DNA of 64,000 bases from Moraxella osloensis (GTDB taxonomy: Bacteria; Pseudomonadota; Gammaproteobacteria; Pseudomonadales; Moraxellaceae). Of this stretch, positions 39,367 through 48,190 are shown piece after piece; the stretch's first letter is position 1; each line of letters opens with the position of its first letter. The position numbers were made by a program, and so were the translations under genes. The stretch covers positions 2,170,001 to 2,234,000 of the forward strand of contig NZ_CP014234.1 of the NCBI RefSeq assembly GCF_001553955.1, in the 5' to 3' direction. The notes below the pieces were generated by a model that saw only the letters and a list, made by a program, of their open reading frames with translations, had not been told where the DNA came from and made no database searches.

Positions 39367-40566
39367 ATGACCGAGCAAAAAACCATTTCGTTATCGCGTG
39401 GCGAGCTTACTTTACGTTATCAAACCAGCGCTGATTATCAGCTTGATGATTTGTTGGGGTTTGCTGAGCGTATCAATCCCAAGCGCGCGTTTTTGTTTGT
39501 ATCCAAAGTATTGGGGCGACATATTCCGGTATCTCCCGATAAGATGCGACAAGCTTTCACCCAGTTGGCAACTCTCATACCCGATGATTTGCCCGAGCCG
39601 ATTGTGGTGATTGGCATGGCGGAGACCGCAGTCGGACTGTCGGCAGGGGTGCATCAAGTGCTGCAGGCGCGTTATCCACAAGCCATTTTGCTCAACTCGA
39701 CGCGGCATGCACAGGCAGCAGCGCTGTTTGCCACGTTTAGCGAAGATCATAGTCATGCCAGCGTGCATTTGATTTACCAAAGTGATGACAGCACGCTACA
39801 AGCGAACGTTGAAAACGCCAAAACCTTGATTATGGTCGATGACGAAGCCTCCACAGGTAATACCTGCCAAAATGTGGTCAATGCCCTGCGTCAAGCAGGA
39901 ATGAGTAAGCTTGAGCAAGTGCATTTGGCGACGCTAGTTGATTGGTCACTGAGCAAGAAACTGGGCAAGAAACTGGGCAAAACGGATAATAATATTTTTA
40001 ATGACATCGCTTTTTTTCGCCACCATTTGCTGGCAGGAGATTGGACGTGGACAGATAGGGTGAATGCGCCCGCGGTTACCATGCCAAATGTGTCAACCAC
40101 AGAGGCAGGCAGTCAGCCACTGCTGCCTACCGGCAATTGGGGTAGACAACCGACACGCGATAGTACATCAGGATTGGATTTTTTGCTGCAAGGTTTGCAT
40201 CATACGCTTCGCCAAAGGCAATTGACCCTAGCGTCATTCGCCCATCAAAAAATCTTGGTACTGGGCAGTAATGAGTTTGTTTGGTTGCCGTTGCTGCTTG
40301 CCGAACGCTTGGCGCAGTATCAAGCGGATGTCAAATTTTCCGCCTTGACGCGCTCACCCATCGCCATCCATGCTGATAGCGCCGTGACTAGCGTCATCAA
40401 GTTCTTTGATCATTATGGCTTGGGCATGACCAATTTTGTTTACAACGTGACGCCTGAGGCGTGGGATTGGGTGCTGTTGTGCGTGGAAACCCCCCAAGAT
40501 AGCGTGGATGAGATTTGGCAGCGCTTTGATAATGTCATGGTAATTTCACCAAGACCCAAAATCTGA
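39367..40566 (+). CDS. Phosphoribosyltransferase with C-terminal TRSP domain
   Basis: A 399-residue protein. The N-terminal half is a type I phosphoribosyltransferase fold with the PRPP-binding loop IMVDDEASTGNTC (about 155-167) and upstream VIGMAETAVGLSAGV. The C-terminal part (about 250-399, PTRDSTSGLDFLLQ, FVWLPLLLAERLAQ, VKFSALTRSPIAIH) fits the TRSP domain that accompanies this PRTase in Ter islands. A Lys-rich loop (SKKLGKKLGK, about 198-207) is a small local duplication. It would attach phosphoribose to an unknown acceptor. 96 bases of spacer with short duplications separate it from the next gene. Confidence 0.82.
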   Translation: MTEQKTISLSRGELTLRYQTSADYQLDDLLGFAERINPKRAFLFVSKVLGRHIPVSPDKMRQAFTQLATLIPDDLPEPIVVIGMAETAVGLSAGVHQVLQARYPQAILLNSTRHAQAAALFATFSEDHSHASVHLIYQSDDSTLQANVENAKTLIMVDDEASTGNTCQNVVNALRQAGMSKLEQVHLATLVDWSLSKKLGKKLGKTDNNIFNDIAFFRHHLLAGDWTWTDRVNAPAVTMPNVSTTEAGSQPLLPTGNWGRQPTRDSTSGLDFLLQGLHHTLRQRQLTLASFAHQKILVLGSNEFVWLPLLLAERLAQYQADVKFSALTRSPIAIHADSAVTSVIKFFDHYGLGMTNFVYNVTPEAWDWVLLCVETPQDSVDEIWQRFDNVMVISPRPKI

Positions 40567-40662
40567 CACTTGGCAACCGAAGTCCGATATCTGAAGTCCG
40601 ACAACCAAAACCCAATTAGCCACAAAATCGATAAAAGTTAAGTTTGATAAAAGTGAGTGTGA

Positions 40663-41493
40663 ATGACCGATTTTTTTAAACCCGAAGCCCGTTTTTTTGA
40701 ATCAAACGTCGCGCTAGTCAAGCCTTATGCGTTGATGGATTTGGATGATACCTTGTTTCAAACCCAGCGAAAAATTGCCGCTTGGCAATTGCCTATGGAT
40801 GGGTTGGTGGCGGCGACCGTCGATAAGCAGAATGCGCCATTGAGCTTTTTGACCCCAAAGCAGCGCCATTTTTTTAATTGGTTATCCCAATCAACGGAGC
40901 TCATCCCCGTCACTGCAAGAGATACCACTGAGATTATGCGCGTGAAACTGCCGTTTGATAGTTGGCAAGTCTTGACCCATGGTGCGGTGATTATCGAGCC
41001 ATCGGGGCAGCTTTGTGCGCGTTGGCAGCGGCTAATGGCAGGGCAATTGGTGGCGCTACAACCCAAACTGACCCAGCTTATGGCGCGATTGGCAGGGTTT
41101 GAAGCACTACGCATAACCCCACATTATGAACACTTTATAGTAGACGATAACGCGGCGGATTTGATGGTATATGTCGCCATCAAACATCAGCATAAAGACC
41201 ACGATGCTTTGCTGCAGTTTGCGGCACAGCTGCCGAGCCTGCTAAATGAGGCGGCTGATTTGGGCGATGAGTTTTATATCCATGTTAATGCCAATAACTT
41301 GGCATTGTTGCCGCACGTCGTCAACAAACATCACGCGATGCGTTTTTTGCTCGATTATCATTTGGATAAAAACCGCCCTTGTTTTGGTTTTGGTGATAGC
41401 TTGGCAGATTTGCCGTTTTTACAATTATTGGACTGGTATGGCACGCCCAATCGAGGGCAACTACATGATGCTATCAGCCAAGGGTGCTTATAA
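40663..41493 (+). CDS. HAD-family phosphatase, Ter-associated operon
   Basis: A 276-residue haloacid dehalogenase-fold protein with nucleophile motif LMDLDDTLFQT (Asp26 and Asp28), a Thr motif II (IPVTARDTTEI), a cap region (about 85-200) and motif IV FGFGDSLADLPFL near 245. Family members are Mg-dependent phosphatases of the Cof type. In context it probably dephosphorylates an intermediate made by the PRTases. The stop is 2 bases before the next start, so translation is likely coupled. Confidence 0.85.
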   Translation: MTDFFKPEARFFESNVALVKPYALMDLDDTLFQTQRKIAAWQLPMDGLVAATVDKQNAPLSFLTPKQRHFFNWLSQSTELIPVTARDTTEIMRVKLPFDSWQVLTHGAVIIEPSGQLCARWQRLMAGQLVALQPKLTQLMARLAGFEALRITPHYEHFIVDDNAADLMVYVAIKHQHKDHDALLQFAAQLPSLLNEAADLGDEFYIHVNANNLALLPHVVNKHHAMRFLLDYHLDKNRPCFGFGDSLADLPFLQLLDWYGTPNRGQLHDAISQGCL

Positions 41494-41495
41494 TC

Positions 41496-42632
41496 ATGAC
41501 AATTCAAGCGAATTTTTCGGGTAGTTATTTACCTTCTTATGTTACCTTGCTGCTCGATATCGTCAGTGCTGATAGCGTCAATGATATCAGCCCAACCCAA
41601 AAAGAAGCGTTAATCCAATCAGGTCAGCGCCATTATTCAGATATGCTGACGCTTGAAAAGCCGCCCAGCGCCACGCATGAAGCCTTGTACAATCAAGCAT
41701 TGATGGCAGGCAAACAGCGCATGGCAAATGATGTCACAAGCCTTGCCTTTAGCTTACATCAGCTATTTCATGCTTGCGTGAGTGCCTCGCAGCCGCTGAT
41801 ATTGGTCAGTCTCGTGCGGGCAGGATTGCCGATTGGGGTATTGCTGCAAAAAGCGCTTAGTGATGCATCTGCCAGTTATACGTTAGCCAGTCAGCATTAC
41901 GGGGTGAGTATCATCCGTGACCGCGGGCTTGACCCGGTTGCCTTGCAATATATTTTGCAGCAACATCCCCATAGCCCGATTGTGTTTGTCGATGGTTGGA
42001 CGGGTAAAGGGGCTATCTATGGTGAATTGCAACGAAGTTTAGCCCAAATCACTGATAAGCGGCAACAAGCGCAACTGTTTCACCAAGGTGACGGGGTGAT
42101 TCCACTGGTGACGTTGGCAGATCCTGCTGGGGTGGCTTGGCTATCGGCAAGTAATGATGATTGGCTGATGCCGGCAAGTTTGCTCAATAGCACTGTCTCT
42201 GGGCTGATATCGCGTACCCTGTATCGTGAGCCCAGTGATGGACTGCACCAAGCAGTGTATTATGACAAGTTACAGCCTTGGGACCGCAGTGGCGAGTTTA
42301 TCCAAACCATTGATGGGTTGCGTCAGCAAATACCTTTACCAACGCCGCTAACGGGCAAGTTGTTGCCGACTTTTGCCACCCAGTCTGTGATAGATGACTT
42401 AGCGGCGCGCTTTGCCATCAACAATCGCAACCGTATCAAACCCACCATTGCTGAAGCGACCCGCGCGATATTACGGCGCGACCCTGAGTATGTATTGGTC
42501 AATGAGATGGCAGACGGACAAGATACGGCATTACTGCGTCATCTTTGTAAAGAAAAAAATATTCAATTAATTGAAGATGCCAGTATTGCACCCTACCAAG
42601 CTGTCACCATTATTAAGAACAGAAGCCAATGA
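41496..42632 (+). CDS. PRTase/PELOTA protein (StiP family)
   Basis: A 378-residue protein with two parts. The N-terminal about 290 residues carry a PRPP-loop-like motif VFVDGWTGKGAI (163-174) and ILVSLVRAGLPIGVLLQKAL, expected for a phosphoribosyltransferase. The C-terminal about 75 residues (ATRAILRRDPEYVLVNEMAD, then DTALLRHLCKEKNIQLIEDA) look like a PELOTA RNA-binding domain. The family is also labelled as cysteine protease StiP in databases, but I see a PRTase loop and no convincing Cys-His pair. I start at ATG 41496 (MTIQANF); GTG at 41484 would overlap the previous gene. Confidence 0.82.
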   Translation: MTIQANFSGSYLPSYVTLLLDIVSADSVNDISPTQKEALIQSGQRHYSDMLTLEKPPSATHEALYNQALMAGKQRMANDVTSLAFSLHQLFHACVSASQPLILVSLVRAGLPIGVLLQKALSDASASYTLASQHYGVSIIRDRGLDPVALQYILQQHPHSPIVFVDGWTGKGAIYGELQRSLAQITDKRQQAQLFHQGDGVIPLVTLADPAGVAWLSASNDDWLMPASLLNSTVSGLISRTLYREPSDGLHQAVYYDKLQPWDRSGEFIQTIDGLRQQIPLPTPLTGKLLPTFATQSVIDDLAARFAINNRNRIKPTIAEATRAILRRDPEYVLVNEMADGQDTALLRHLCKEKNIQLIEDASIAPYQAVTIIKNRSQ

Positions 42633-42709
42633 TAACCGCGTCTTTGCGCTCATCGATCTTGTTAACCGCCCATTTATCCTAACCGCTCTTTTACGCACAT
42701 TGTACTTTT

Positions 42710-43681
42710 ATGACACTATTACACCCTGTAAATCATTTTTTACCTGCGTCTGTTGCGCCGACTATCAATCCCTATCAGCTGGGTGCGACGCTTTATATGC
42801 CAGCCACGCGCCAAGATATTTGGCAAATTATTAGCCAGCAAAAATTGGCTGAGATTGACAGTATCGTGATTTGTTTGGAAGATGCGGTAAGTGAAAGTGA
42901 GATTCCTGCCGCGCTCGCAAATTTAAAGCAGCTGCTTGCAACATGGGCTCAGCACGCCCAGACGCATGGTGTTAACGATGAATCGTGTCCAATTTCACCG
43001 CGAGGCTCACGCCCGATGGTGTTTATCCGACCGCGTAACGCCTTGATGCTCAGCGAGCTTGCTAGTTGGCAGTCGATTGCTTTGGTAGATGGCTTTGTGT
43101 TACCAAAAATTGATATGCAAAGCCTTGCTGATTGGCGATTGGCTTGTCAGGCATTGCCATCGACACAGTTATTGATGCCGACCCTTGAGACTCGACTCAT
43201 CTTTAACCCGATACACAACCAAGAACTGGCGCTAGCGTTTAGCGAAGGGTTTAGCCAGTCGATTTTGGCACTGCGTATTGGCGGCAATGATTTATTTGCC
43301 TCGCTGCGCTTGCGTCGTCCGTCTGATGTGACGATCTATCAAACCCCAGTCGGCATACTCATCTATCAGTTAATTGCGTGTTTCGTGCCGCAAGGTTTTT
43401 ATTTGACCGCGCCCGTGTTTGAATATTTGGATAAACCTACCTTGTTTGCTGAAGAATTGCGGCAAGATGTCGCCTTGGGACTGGTGGGAAAAACCATCAT
43501 TCACCCTGACCAAATTGCTGCAGTCAAACAAGCTTTTTATGTCAATGACATAGAGCGCAGTCAAGCCACCGCGATTCTTGCTACTGATGCCAAGGCGGTA
43601 TTCAAGCAAGACAACAGTATGCTTGAGCCAGCCACGCATCGCGCGTGGGCGACCAGTGTGATGCTCCGTGCCAATGTCTAA
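42710..43681 (+). CDS. CitE/HpcH-like TIM-barrel C-C lyase, Ter-associated operon
   Basis: A 323-residue TIM-barrel protein of the HpcH/HpaI aldolase/CitE superfamily. Visible strands and metal or substrate residues include LYMPATRQDIW, IVICLEDAVSESEIP, VFIRPRNALM, VLPKIDM, LMPTLETRLIF and LRIGGNDLFA. It would cleave or form a C-C bond next to a carboxylate or CoA ester. It closes the five-gene block, 77 bases after the PRTase/PELOTA gene. The stop codon lies inside the first unit of a 14-bp tandem repeat. Confidence 0.83.
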   Translation: MTLLHPVNHFLPASVAPTINPYQLGATLYMPATRQDIWQIISQQKLAEIDSIVICLEDAVSESEIPAALANLKQLLATWAQHAQTHGVNDESCPISPRGSRPMVFIRPRNALMLSELASWQSIALVDGFVLPKIDMQSLADWRLACQALPSTQLLMPTLETRLIFNPIHNQELALAFSEGFSQSILALRIGGNDLFASLRLRRPSDVTIYQTPVGILIYQLIACFVPQGFYLTAPVFEYLDKPTLFAEELRQDVALGLVGKTIIHPDQIAAVKQAFYVNDIERSQATAILATDAKAVFKQDNSMLEPATHRAWATSVMLRANV

Positions 43682-43745
43682 CAGACAATGTTTAAAAGCT
43701 AAGGTTTAACAGCCAGTGTCTAAAAGCCACTGTCTAACAGTTTGT
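43676..43745. repeat. Five imperfect 14-bp tandem units after the CitE-like gene
   Basis: Five consecutive 14-base units of the form GTYTAAMAGCYANT run from the last sense codon of the CitE-like gene into the spacer. The first unit supplies the Val codon and TAA stop. Units differ at a few positions, so the array is not recent. Confidence 0.9.
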
Positions 43746-43869
43746 CACATCAAAGTCAGATAACAAATCACTGACCGATAATTGAACAAATTTGCGCTAT
43801 GATGACGGGTTAGCAGATAACAATAATTAATGATAACAATTTAACTGATAATCAGCATCATGGAAACCT

Positions 43870-44946
43870 ATGCAAGCAAACACTCTCCCCAGTCAGTCAG
43901 TGACGGTTATTTTTCAAGGTGGTATCAACGTTCATCAGCTAGGGCAGGGCGGCGATGACGGCAGCGATTTCATAGCTAACGTCGCCAAAACCCGAGCAGC
44001 CTTGCCCCAGGCAACCATTGTATTATCGACTTGGGATACGCTTGCGTTGCCCACCGAGTTTGACAGCGCCGACAAATTAGGTATCGATCAGCTGATTTTA
44101 AACCCAGATCCTGGTGGTCTACCCAATATCAAATTTGGCTACGACGCCCCTAACAACGTCAATCGACAAATCATCTCCACGCAAGCGGGTTTAAGCCAAG
44201 TCAGCACCGAATATGCGCTCAAACTACGCACCGATAGCTACTTGCTCAATGACAATCTGCTGCAATTTTATCGCTATTATACCCAGCAAGTAACGGTACA
44301 TTCCCAGACCCATTTATCCTCAAAAACTAAAGCAACCGACTATTCGCCGATTGTAGTGCCGTCGTTTTTTACCATCGACCCTAGCATGTTTGAGCATATG
44401 GCGTTTCATATCAGCGATTGGGCGCAGTTTGGCAAGACCGAGCGACTGCAGGCGTTTTGGTCGGCACCGCTGATGAGTCGTGACAATGCCACTTATTTTG
44501 AGTCGCATGCACAAGATATCGATGCCAAATTTGCGGACAATACCTTTCGCACCCGGTTGGCTGTCGAGCAGCATATTGCCACTCATTATGCCAATCAAAT
44601 CGGCTACGCTGCCACGCCAAGCTATTACAATGAGCTCAACGAGCAGATTCTAGACGCGCATAAGGCATTTTTGGCGAGTGAAGTGATTGTGCTTGATATG
44701 ACAGACTACGGGCTGCGGTTACCCAAATACGAGTGGACATTGACCGATGCTTTTATGGCGATGAACTGCATCAGCCATGATGACTGGTATCAGTTATTTT
44801 ATCAATATTGGTATCCCAACCAAGTTGACGAAACCCGCTTGGCGCATGCAGATGAACGAGCGGTGATGAAAAGTATCGCTGCGGCAGAGTTTTATCAAAC
44901 TAGCCCAGTTGATCAACAGCAGATTTTCTCCCGTCTTTATCCCTAA
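43870..44946 (+). CDS. WavE-like polysaccharide synthesis protein
   Basis: A 358-residue soluble protein of the WavE family, which takes part in lipopolysaccharide core synthesis in Vibrio cholerae and is thought to be a glycosyltransferase-like enzyme. Characteristic stretches are VTVIFQGGI at the start, ATIVLSTWD, NVNRQIISTQAGL, TEYALKLRTDSYL and ADERAVMKSIAA near the end. No membrane segment. It is co-directional with the Ter-type block but 188 bases further on, so it may have its own promoter; it converges on the glycan gene set at 45.0-49.4 kb. Confidence 0.82.
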   Translation: MQANTLPSQSVTVIFQGGINVHQLGQGGDDGSDFIANVAKTRAALPQATIVLSTWDTLALPTEFDSADKLGIDQLILNPDPGGLPNIKFGYDAPNNVNRQIISTQAGLSQVSTEYALKLRTDSYLLNDNLLQFYRYYTQQVTVHSQTHLSSKTKATDYSPIVVPSFFTIDPSMFEHMAFHISDWAQFGKTERLQAFWSAPLMSRDNATYFESHAQDIDAKFADNTFRTRLAVEQHIATHYANQIGYAATPSYYNELNEQILDAHKAFLASEVIVLDMTDYGLRLPKYEWTLTDAFMAMNCISHDDWYQLFYQYWYPNQVDETRLAHADERAVMKSIAAAEFYQTSPVDQQQIFSRLYP

Positions 44947-44957
44947 ATCCGCTAAAT

Positions 44958-44993
44958 AAAAAAGCTTACCCAACAGATGGTAAGCTTTTTTTT
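44958..44993. terminator. Bidirectional terminator between the WavE-like and nucleotidyltransferase genes
   Basis: AAAAAAGCTTACC and GGTAAGCTTTTTT pair around an 8-base loop, with A and T tracts on both sides. Confidence 0.9.
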
Positions 44994-45020
44994 CAACAGT
45001 TAAACAATTAAACGCCAATT

Positions 45021-45770
45021 TTAAACATCAACCTTTAAACCGTGGGCTTTAAGCGCTTGGTACTCATCCGGCGTACCGCAAAAATCAATGTCGTCCTCCG
45101 TGATTTTGACATAGCCAACCCTGCCGCCTTGTGCGATTAATAAATTATACATCGGGGCGATATAATATTCATTGTTAACCGTCAACTGTTGGGCAATCGC
45201 TTGTTGAAACAACGATAGATACTGCTGCTTGGATTTAAAATAATACAAGCCATCACTGCAAAGATTAGAGATACGCTGTTTTTCGGTGGTTTTAATCACT
45301 CTGTCATCGTCATCGACGGCAATAAATGACCAATGGTCGCCTTCGCCTTCAAATACTTCTAAATAACCATCAACGGACTCTACCCAGTTAGGTTTTTCAA
45401 ACCCATAGCGAAAGGTATCGATGTTAAAAATATAAATCGGCTCGTCGTCATCAATGCTAGGATTGCCGAGTCCCTGTTCAAGTCCCAGTCCAAGCGCTAC
45501 TGTTTCAGCTTGCCCCGCTGTCTCGCCATCAAGCGTATGAATCATAAAATTGCGCACACCCAGGCGCGTTAATCGCTCAGCAACAAATTGCGGGGTGTCA
45601 TACACATCGCGCACGATAAGCAAAAATAAATCGGTGCTAAAATAGCGCTCAAACGACTTGATTGCCAAATCAAATACAATGGTATCGGCAATCGACAATT
45701 GATACTTAGGCACCTCAAAACCCGCCTTAAAAAAACGACTGCTTAGCCCTGCCATTGGAATTACGAACAT
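45021..45770 (-). CDS. Sugar-phosphate nucleotidyltransferase-like protein
   Basis: A 249-residue protein with the Rossmann-like nucleotidyltransferase start FVIPMAGLSSRFFKAGFEVPK (the G-x-x-S-R signature loop and the P-K motif), the TAGQAETVALGL segment, a metal-binding IFNIDTFRYG and a C-terminal DIDFCGTPDEY. Such enzymes activate a sugar or polyol phosphate as NDP or CDP derivative for glycan synthesis. The donor is unknown. It overlaps the upstream fusion gene by 10 bases, so the two are translationally coupled. Confidence 0.82.
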   Translation of the reverse strand: MFVIPMAGLSSRFFKAGFEVPKYQLSIADTIVFDLAIKSFERYFSTDLFLLIVRDVYDTPQFVAERLTRLGVRNFMIHTLDGETAGQAETVALGLGLEQGLGNPSIDDDEPIYIFNIDTFRYGFEKPNWVESVDGYLEVFEGEGDHWSFIAVDDDDRVIKTTEKQRISNLCSDGLYYFKSKQQYLSLFQQAIAQQLTVNNEYYIAPMYNLLIAQGGRVGYVKITEDDIDFCGTPDEYQALKAHGLKVDV

Positions 45771-47335
45771 GTCACTGCCTCCATCACATACATTTTGTAT
45801 AGACGATATGCATTGAGCAACATGGCGCGCTGGCGGTCAGGTCTATCTGCGTGCAAGGGTAGCATGGATAAAAACAATAACACCACCGCTGGCATGATAG
45901 ATTCTGTGGTCATGTCATTGACCCAGGTGCCGGCAAAAAATTCTTGCTGGATTTGCTCCAAACGCTTATCAATGTCAAATCGTATATCGCTACCGCTAGG
46001 GCTGTCGATAATTTCATAACGCCCTGCGATGATAAAATCATACATACCAATCACAGAATGGGTGAGCTTGGCCAAATCATAGCTTGCGTTACCAAAAATA
46101 CTAAAATTGCCATTAGAATCCGTGCCGCGTGGGTCAAAAACTTTTACCCGGCGACCGCGCATGTCATACATGATGTTGCTAAAACATAAATCGCCATGCA
46201 TCACACTCACGGTGTTTGGCAGTGACAAGGCTTTGTGGATACAGTGCTGCGCAATCTCTAGCGTACTGCCAAGCATCGTTTCATCATATATCACAGGTTG
46301 GTTCAAATCGACATCGGCATCATCGGCATACGCATACAGCCGCTTTAAGGTTTTTTTATGGTATAAATCTTCGGCATACGATTTGGCAAACCCTGTTTCG
46401 ATATGGCGATGGACGTCGGACTGATTGGCCATACTAAAAAATTCTTTTAATAGCTGAAAAATATGTTGCCAAAATTCAGTGGTATTTAAGCCATGCACAT
46501 ACAACTCATTGAGCGGTAATAACGGCAAAAACTCTAAGCTATAACTAAACTGTCCGTCCACTTGCTGATAATCAATCAACTGCGGGGTAAAACGTCTGAG
46601 TGGTGCAGGAATATGGGTGTACCAATAAATTTCTGCTTCAATTTTATTGTTGTCATCACTGCTTTTGGTGACAATGCCTTCACGAATCTGCAGTGAATTA
46701 AAGGCGCGTTCGGTGGTCATATTGGCACGGGCATGAATATAATGCACAAAATTACTGCAATCATAATACGGCTCAATGTTGACCGATTTCATTGGCATCG
46801 TCTGTTGGTACAAATAAATCGCCCGCACAAAATTTTTCTTACTAATCGCCAGCGCTTTAATCAACTCCAATCGTGAGGAAAAGGCAAAATACCCAATCCA
46901 ATCGGTGGGACTTTCTTTCACTTTTTTGGTTTGTTGCCAATCGTATTGGCGCGTTTTATCCGACACGCCAATACAATCTGAGCAATCAACTAACTGGGGT
47001 AAAAATACATCCCCTTGGATAATACGAATATGCTGGTAAGATTTATCAATGGCTAGATTAAGCACATATAGAATCGTCTCAGCCAATGCCAAATTTTCAG
47101 CGATTGTCACCACTTCAATGGGTAGAGACTTAATCACTGCTTTTTCATTGAGGGTCAAAGTATAAGCTTCAGGTAGTGACAATAGAATTTTTTCATGGGG
47201 GAATTGTTGGCGTACCACATCGACTTGCAGCTGTAATAGTTTTTTATTACCGATGGGCAGCATGCAAGGTGGAATGCGCCCAATTTCTGCTTCAAATTCA
47301 GCATTGACATAGGAAGAGGCATTAATGAGTATCAT
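45761..47335 (-). CDS. Fusion protein: degenerate nucleotidyltransferase plus APH-like kinase
   Basis: A 524-residue protein. Residues about 1-215 resemble a nucleotidyltransferase (MLPIGNKKLLQLQVDVVRQQ; AENLALAETILYVL) but lack the G-x-G/S-x-R loop and the PK lysine, which reads IPPC; this half may be inactive or only bind ligand. Residues about 215-520 look like an aminoglycoside/choline-kinase fold: catalytic VMHGDLCFSNIMYD (His380, Asp382, Asn387) and metal-binding VFDPRG (Asp401). It may phosphorylate a small sugar or polyol that the next enzyme activates. Substrate unknown. The overlap with the downstream nucleotidyltransferase supports joint action. Confidence 0.78.
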   Translation of the reverse strand: MILINASSYVNAEFEAEIGRIPPCMLPIGNKKLLQLQVDVVRQQFPHEKILLSLPEAYTLTLNEKAVIKSLPIEVVTIAENLALAETILYVLNLAIDKSYQHIRIIQGDVFLPQLVDCSDCIGVSDKTRQYDWQQTKKVKESPTDWIGYFAFSSRLELIKALAISKKNFVRAIYLYQQTMPMKSVNIEPYYDCSNFVHYIHARANMTTERAFNSLQIREGIVTKSSDDNNKIEAEIYWYTHIPAPLRRFTPQLIDYQQVDGQFSYSLEFLPLLPLNELYVHGLNTTEFWQHIFQLLKEFFSMANQSDVHRHIETGFAKSYAEDLYHKKTLKRLYAYADDADVDLNQPVIYDETMLGSTLEIAQHCIHKALSLPNTVSVMHGDLCFSNIMYDMRGRRVKVFDPRGTDSNGNFSIFGNASYDLAKLTHSVIGMYDFIIAGRYEIIDSPSGSDIRFDIDKRLEQIQQEFFAGTWVNDMTTESIMPAVVLLFLSMLPLHADRPDRQRAMLLNAYRLYKMYVMEAVTCS

Positions 47336-47378
47336 GGCGTTAAATTACCTTAAAGGTCGTTATTGTTTTTATTTTTTA

Positions 47379-47750
47379 TTAAGGTGTTAAATCAAGTAGC
47401 TGGCAAATCTCTGCATAGCTTAACTTGACCAATTCGTCGGGTCGAATAGCTTTGTCATCAACATAAAACCCTTCAAAGCCGCACCAAGGCTTACCCACAT
47501 ATAATTCATCATACGGGATATCATGTTGTGCCAGCCAATTGATGATAATTGGCAACGTGTTTTTATTAATAGCGCCAATATTGCCTTGATAGGTGCGCAT
47601 ATTGCGACTGGTATTGATGACAATGGTAAACCCTTGTCGATGGTATTCTTTAAGTTTTTCGACAACTTCGGTGATGGGTTGGGCATTGGCATAGTCGCCG
47701 TTTTGGGTGGTGCATAGGGTATCATCTAGGTCAAAGATTAGCCGCTTCAT
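47379..47750 (-). CDS. Small HAD-family phosphatase (capsule-biosynthesis type)
   Basis: A 123-residue minimal HAD protein with nucleophile motif LIFDLDDTLCTT (Asp7, Asp9), motif II INTSRNMRTYQGN and motif IV FYVDDKAIRPDEL; no cap domain. Proteins of this size and sequence type are common in capsule and LPS loci next to nucleotidyltransferases, and are annotated as capsule biosynthesis phosphatases (from memory). It lies 43 bases upstream of the kinase fusion on the same strand. Confidence 0.83.
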   Translation of the reverse strand: MKRLIFDLDDTLCTTQNGDYANAQPITEVVEKLKEYHRQGFTIVINTSRNMRTYQGNIGAINKNTLPIIINWLAQHDIPYDELYVGKPWCGFEGFYVDDKAIRPDELVKLSYAEICQLLDLTP

Positions 47751-48190
47751 TGTTATTATGTTCCTAATATTGCAGTGATAGACTTAAACTAAAATTTTTT
47801 GTATTTTTAATAAAATCAAGTATTTGATTGTTATTTTAATTTCAATACCTTAAAACGAATCCCTACCAAATGATATTACTTATTCATTACTTATTGTAAA
47901 TTTAGGTAAGAATGCGAGAAAAAAATCGATTATAGGGCTTAATCACAATGCTTAATATGGGTTAGACCGCTTTTAACCAATTAATCAATCGATGTTGACA
48001 ATTTTTGAGAGTAGGTTACAGCACCAAAAATGCGGGAAAAGCGGGTAAGAGCCTAATGAATCTAAATGAAATAGGTTGTGATTTGATGAAAAATTGGCTT
48101 TTACTAATGATGGATTGATAGGCTAAAAGATTAAAAGGCGAAAAAGCTAAAAGAACAGTAAGCAAAAACACACAGCAAGGCGCGAAAAAT
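47751..48190. other. 440-base AT-rich spacer
   Basis: Between the beta-helix gene and the small HAD gene (both minus strand). No supported gene; an 80-codon frame at 48016-48258 has no homologue I know and overlaps the beta-helix gene. Short imperfect repeats of the type GGCTAAAAGATTAAAAGG occur near 48120. A promoter for the HAD/kinase/nucleotidyltransferase set may lie here, but I cannot point to one. Confidence 0.5.

Noticed and set aside
41496-42632. Cysteine protease (StiP) reading of this gene
   Set aside because: A PRPP-type loop and a PELOTA-like C-terminus are visible; no convincing catalytic Cys-His arrangement. Described as PRTase/PELOTA instead.
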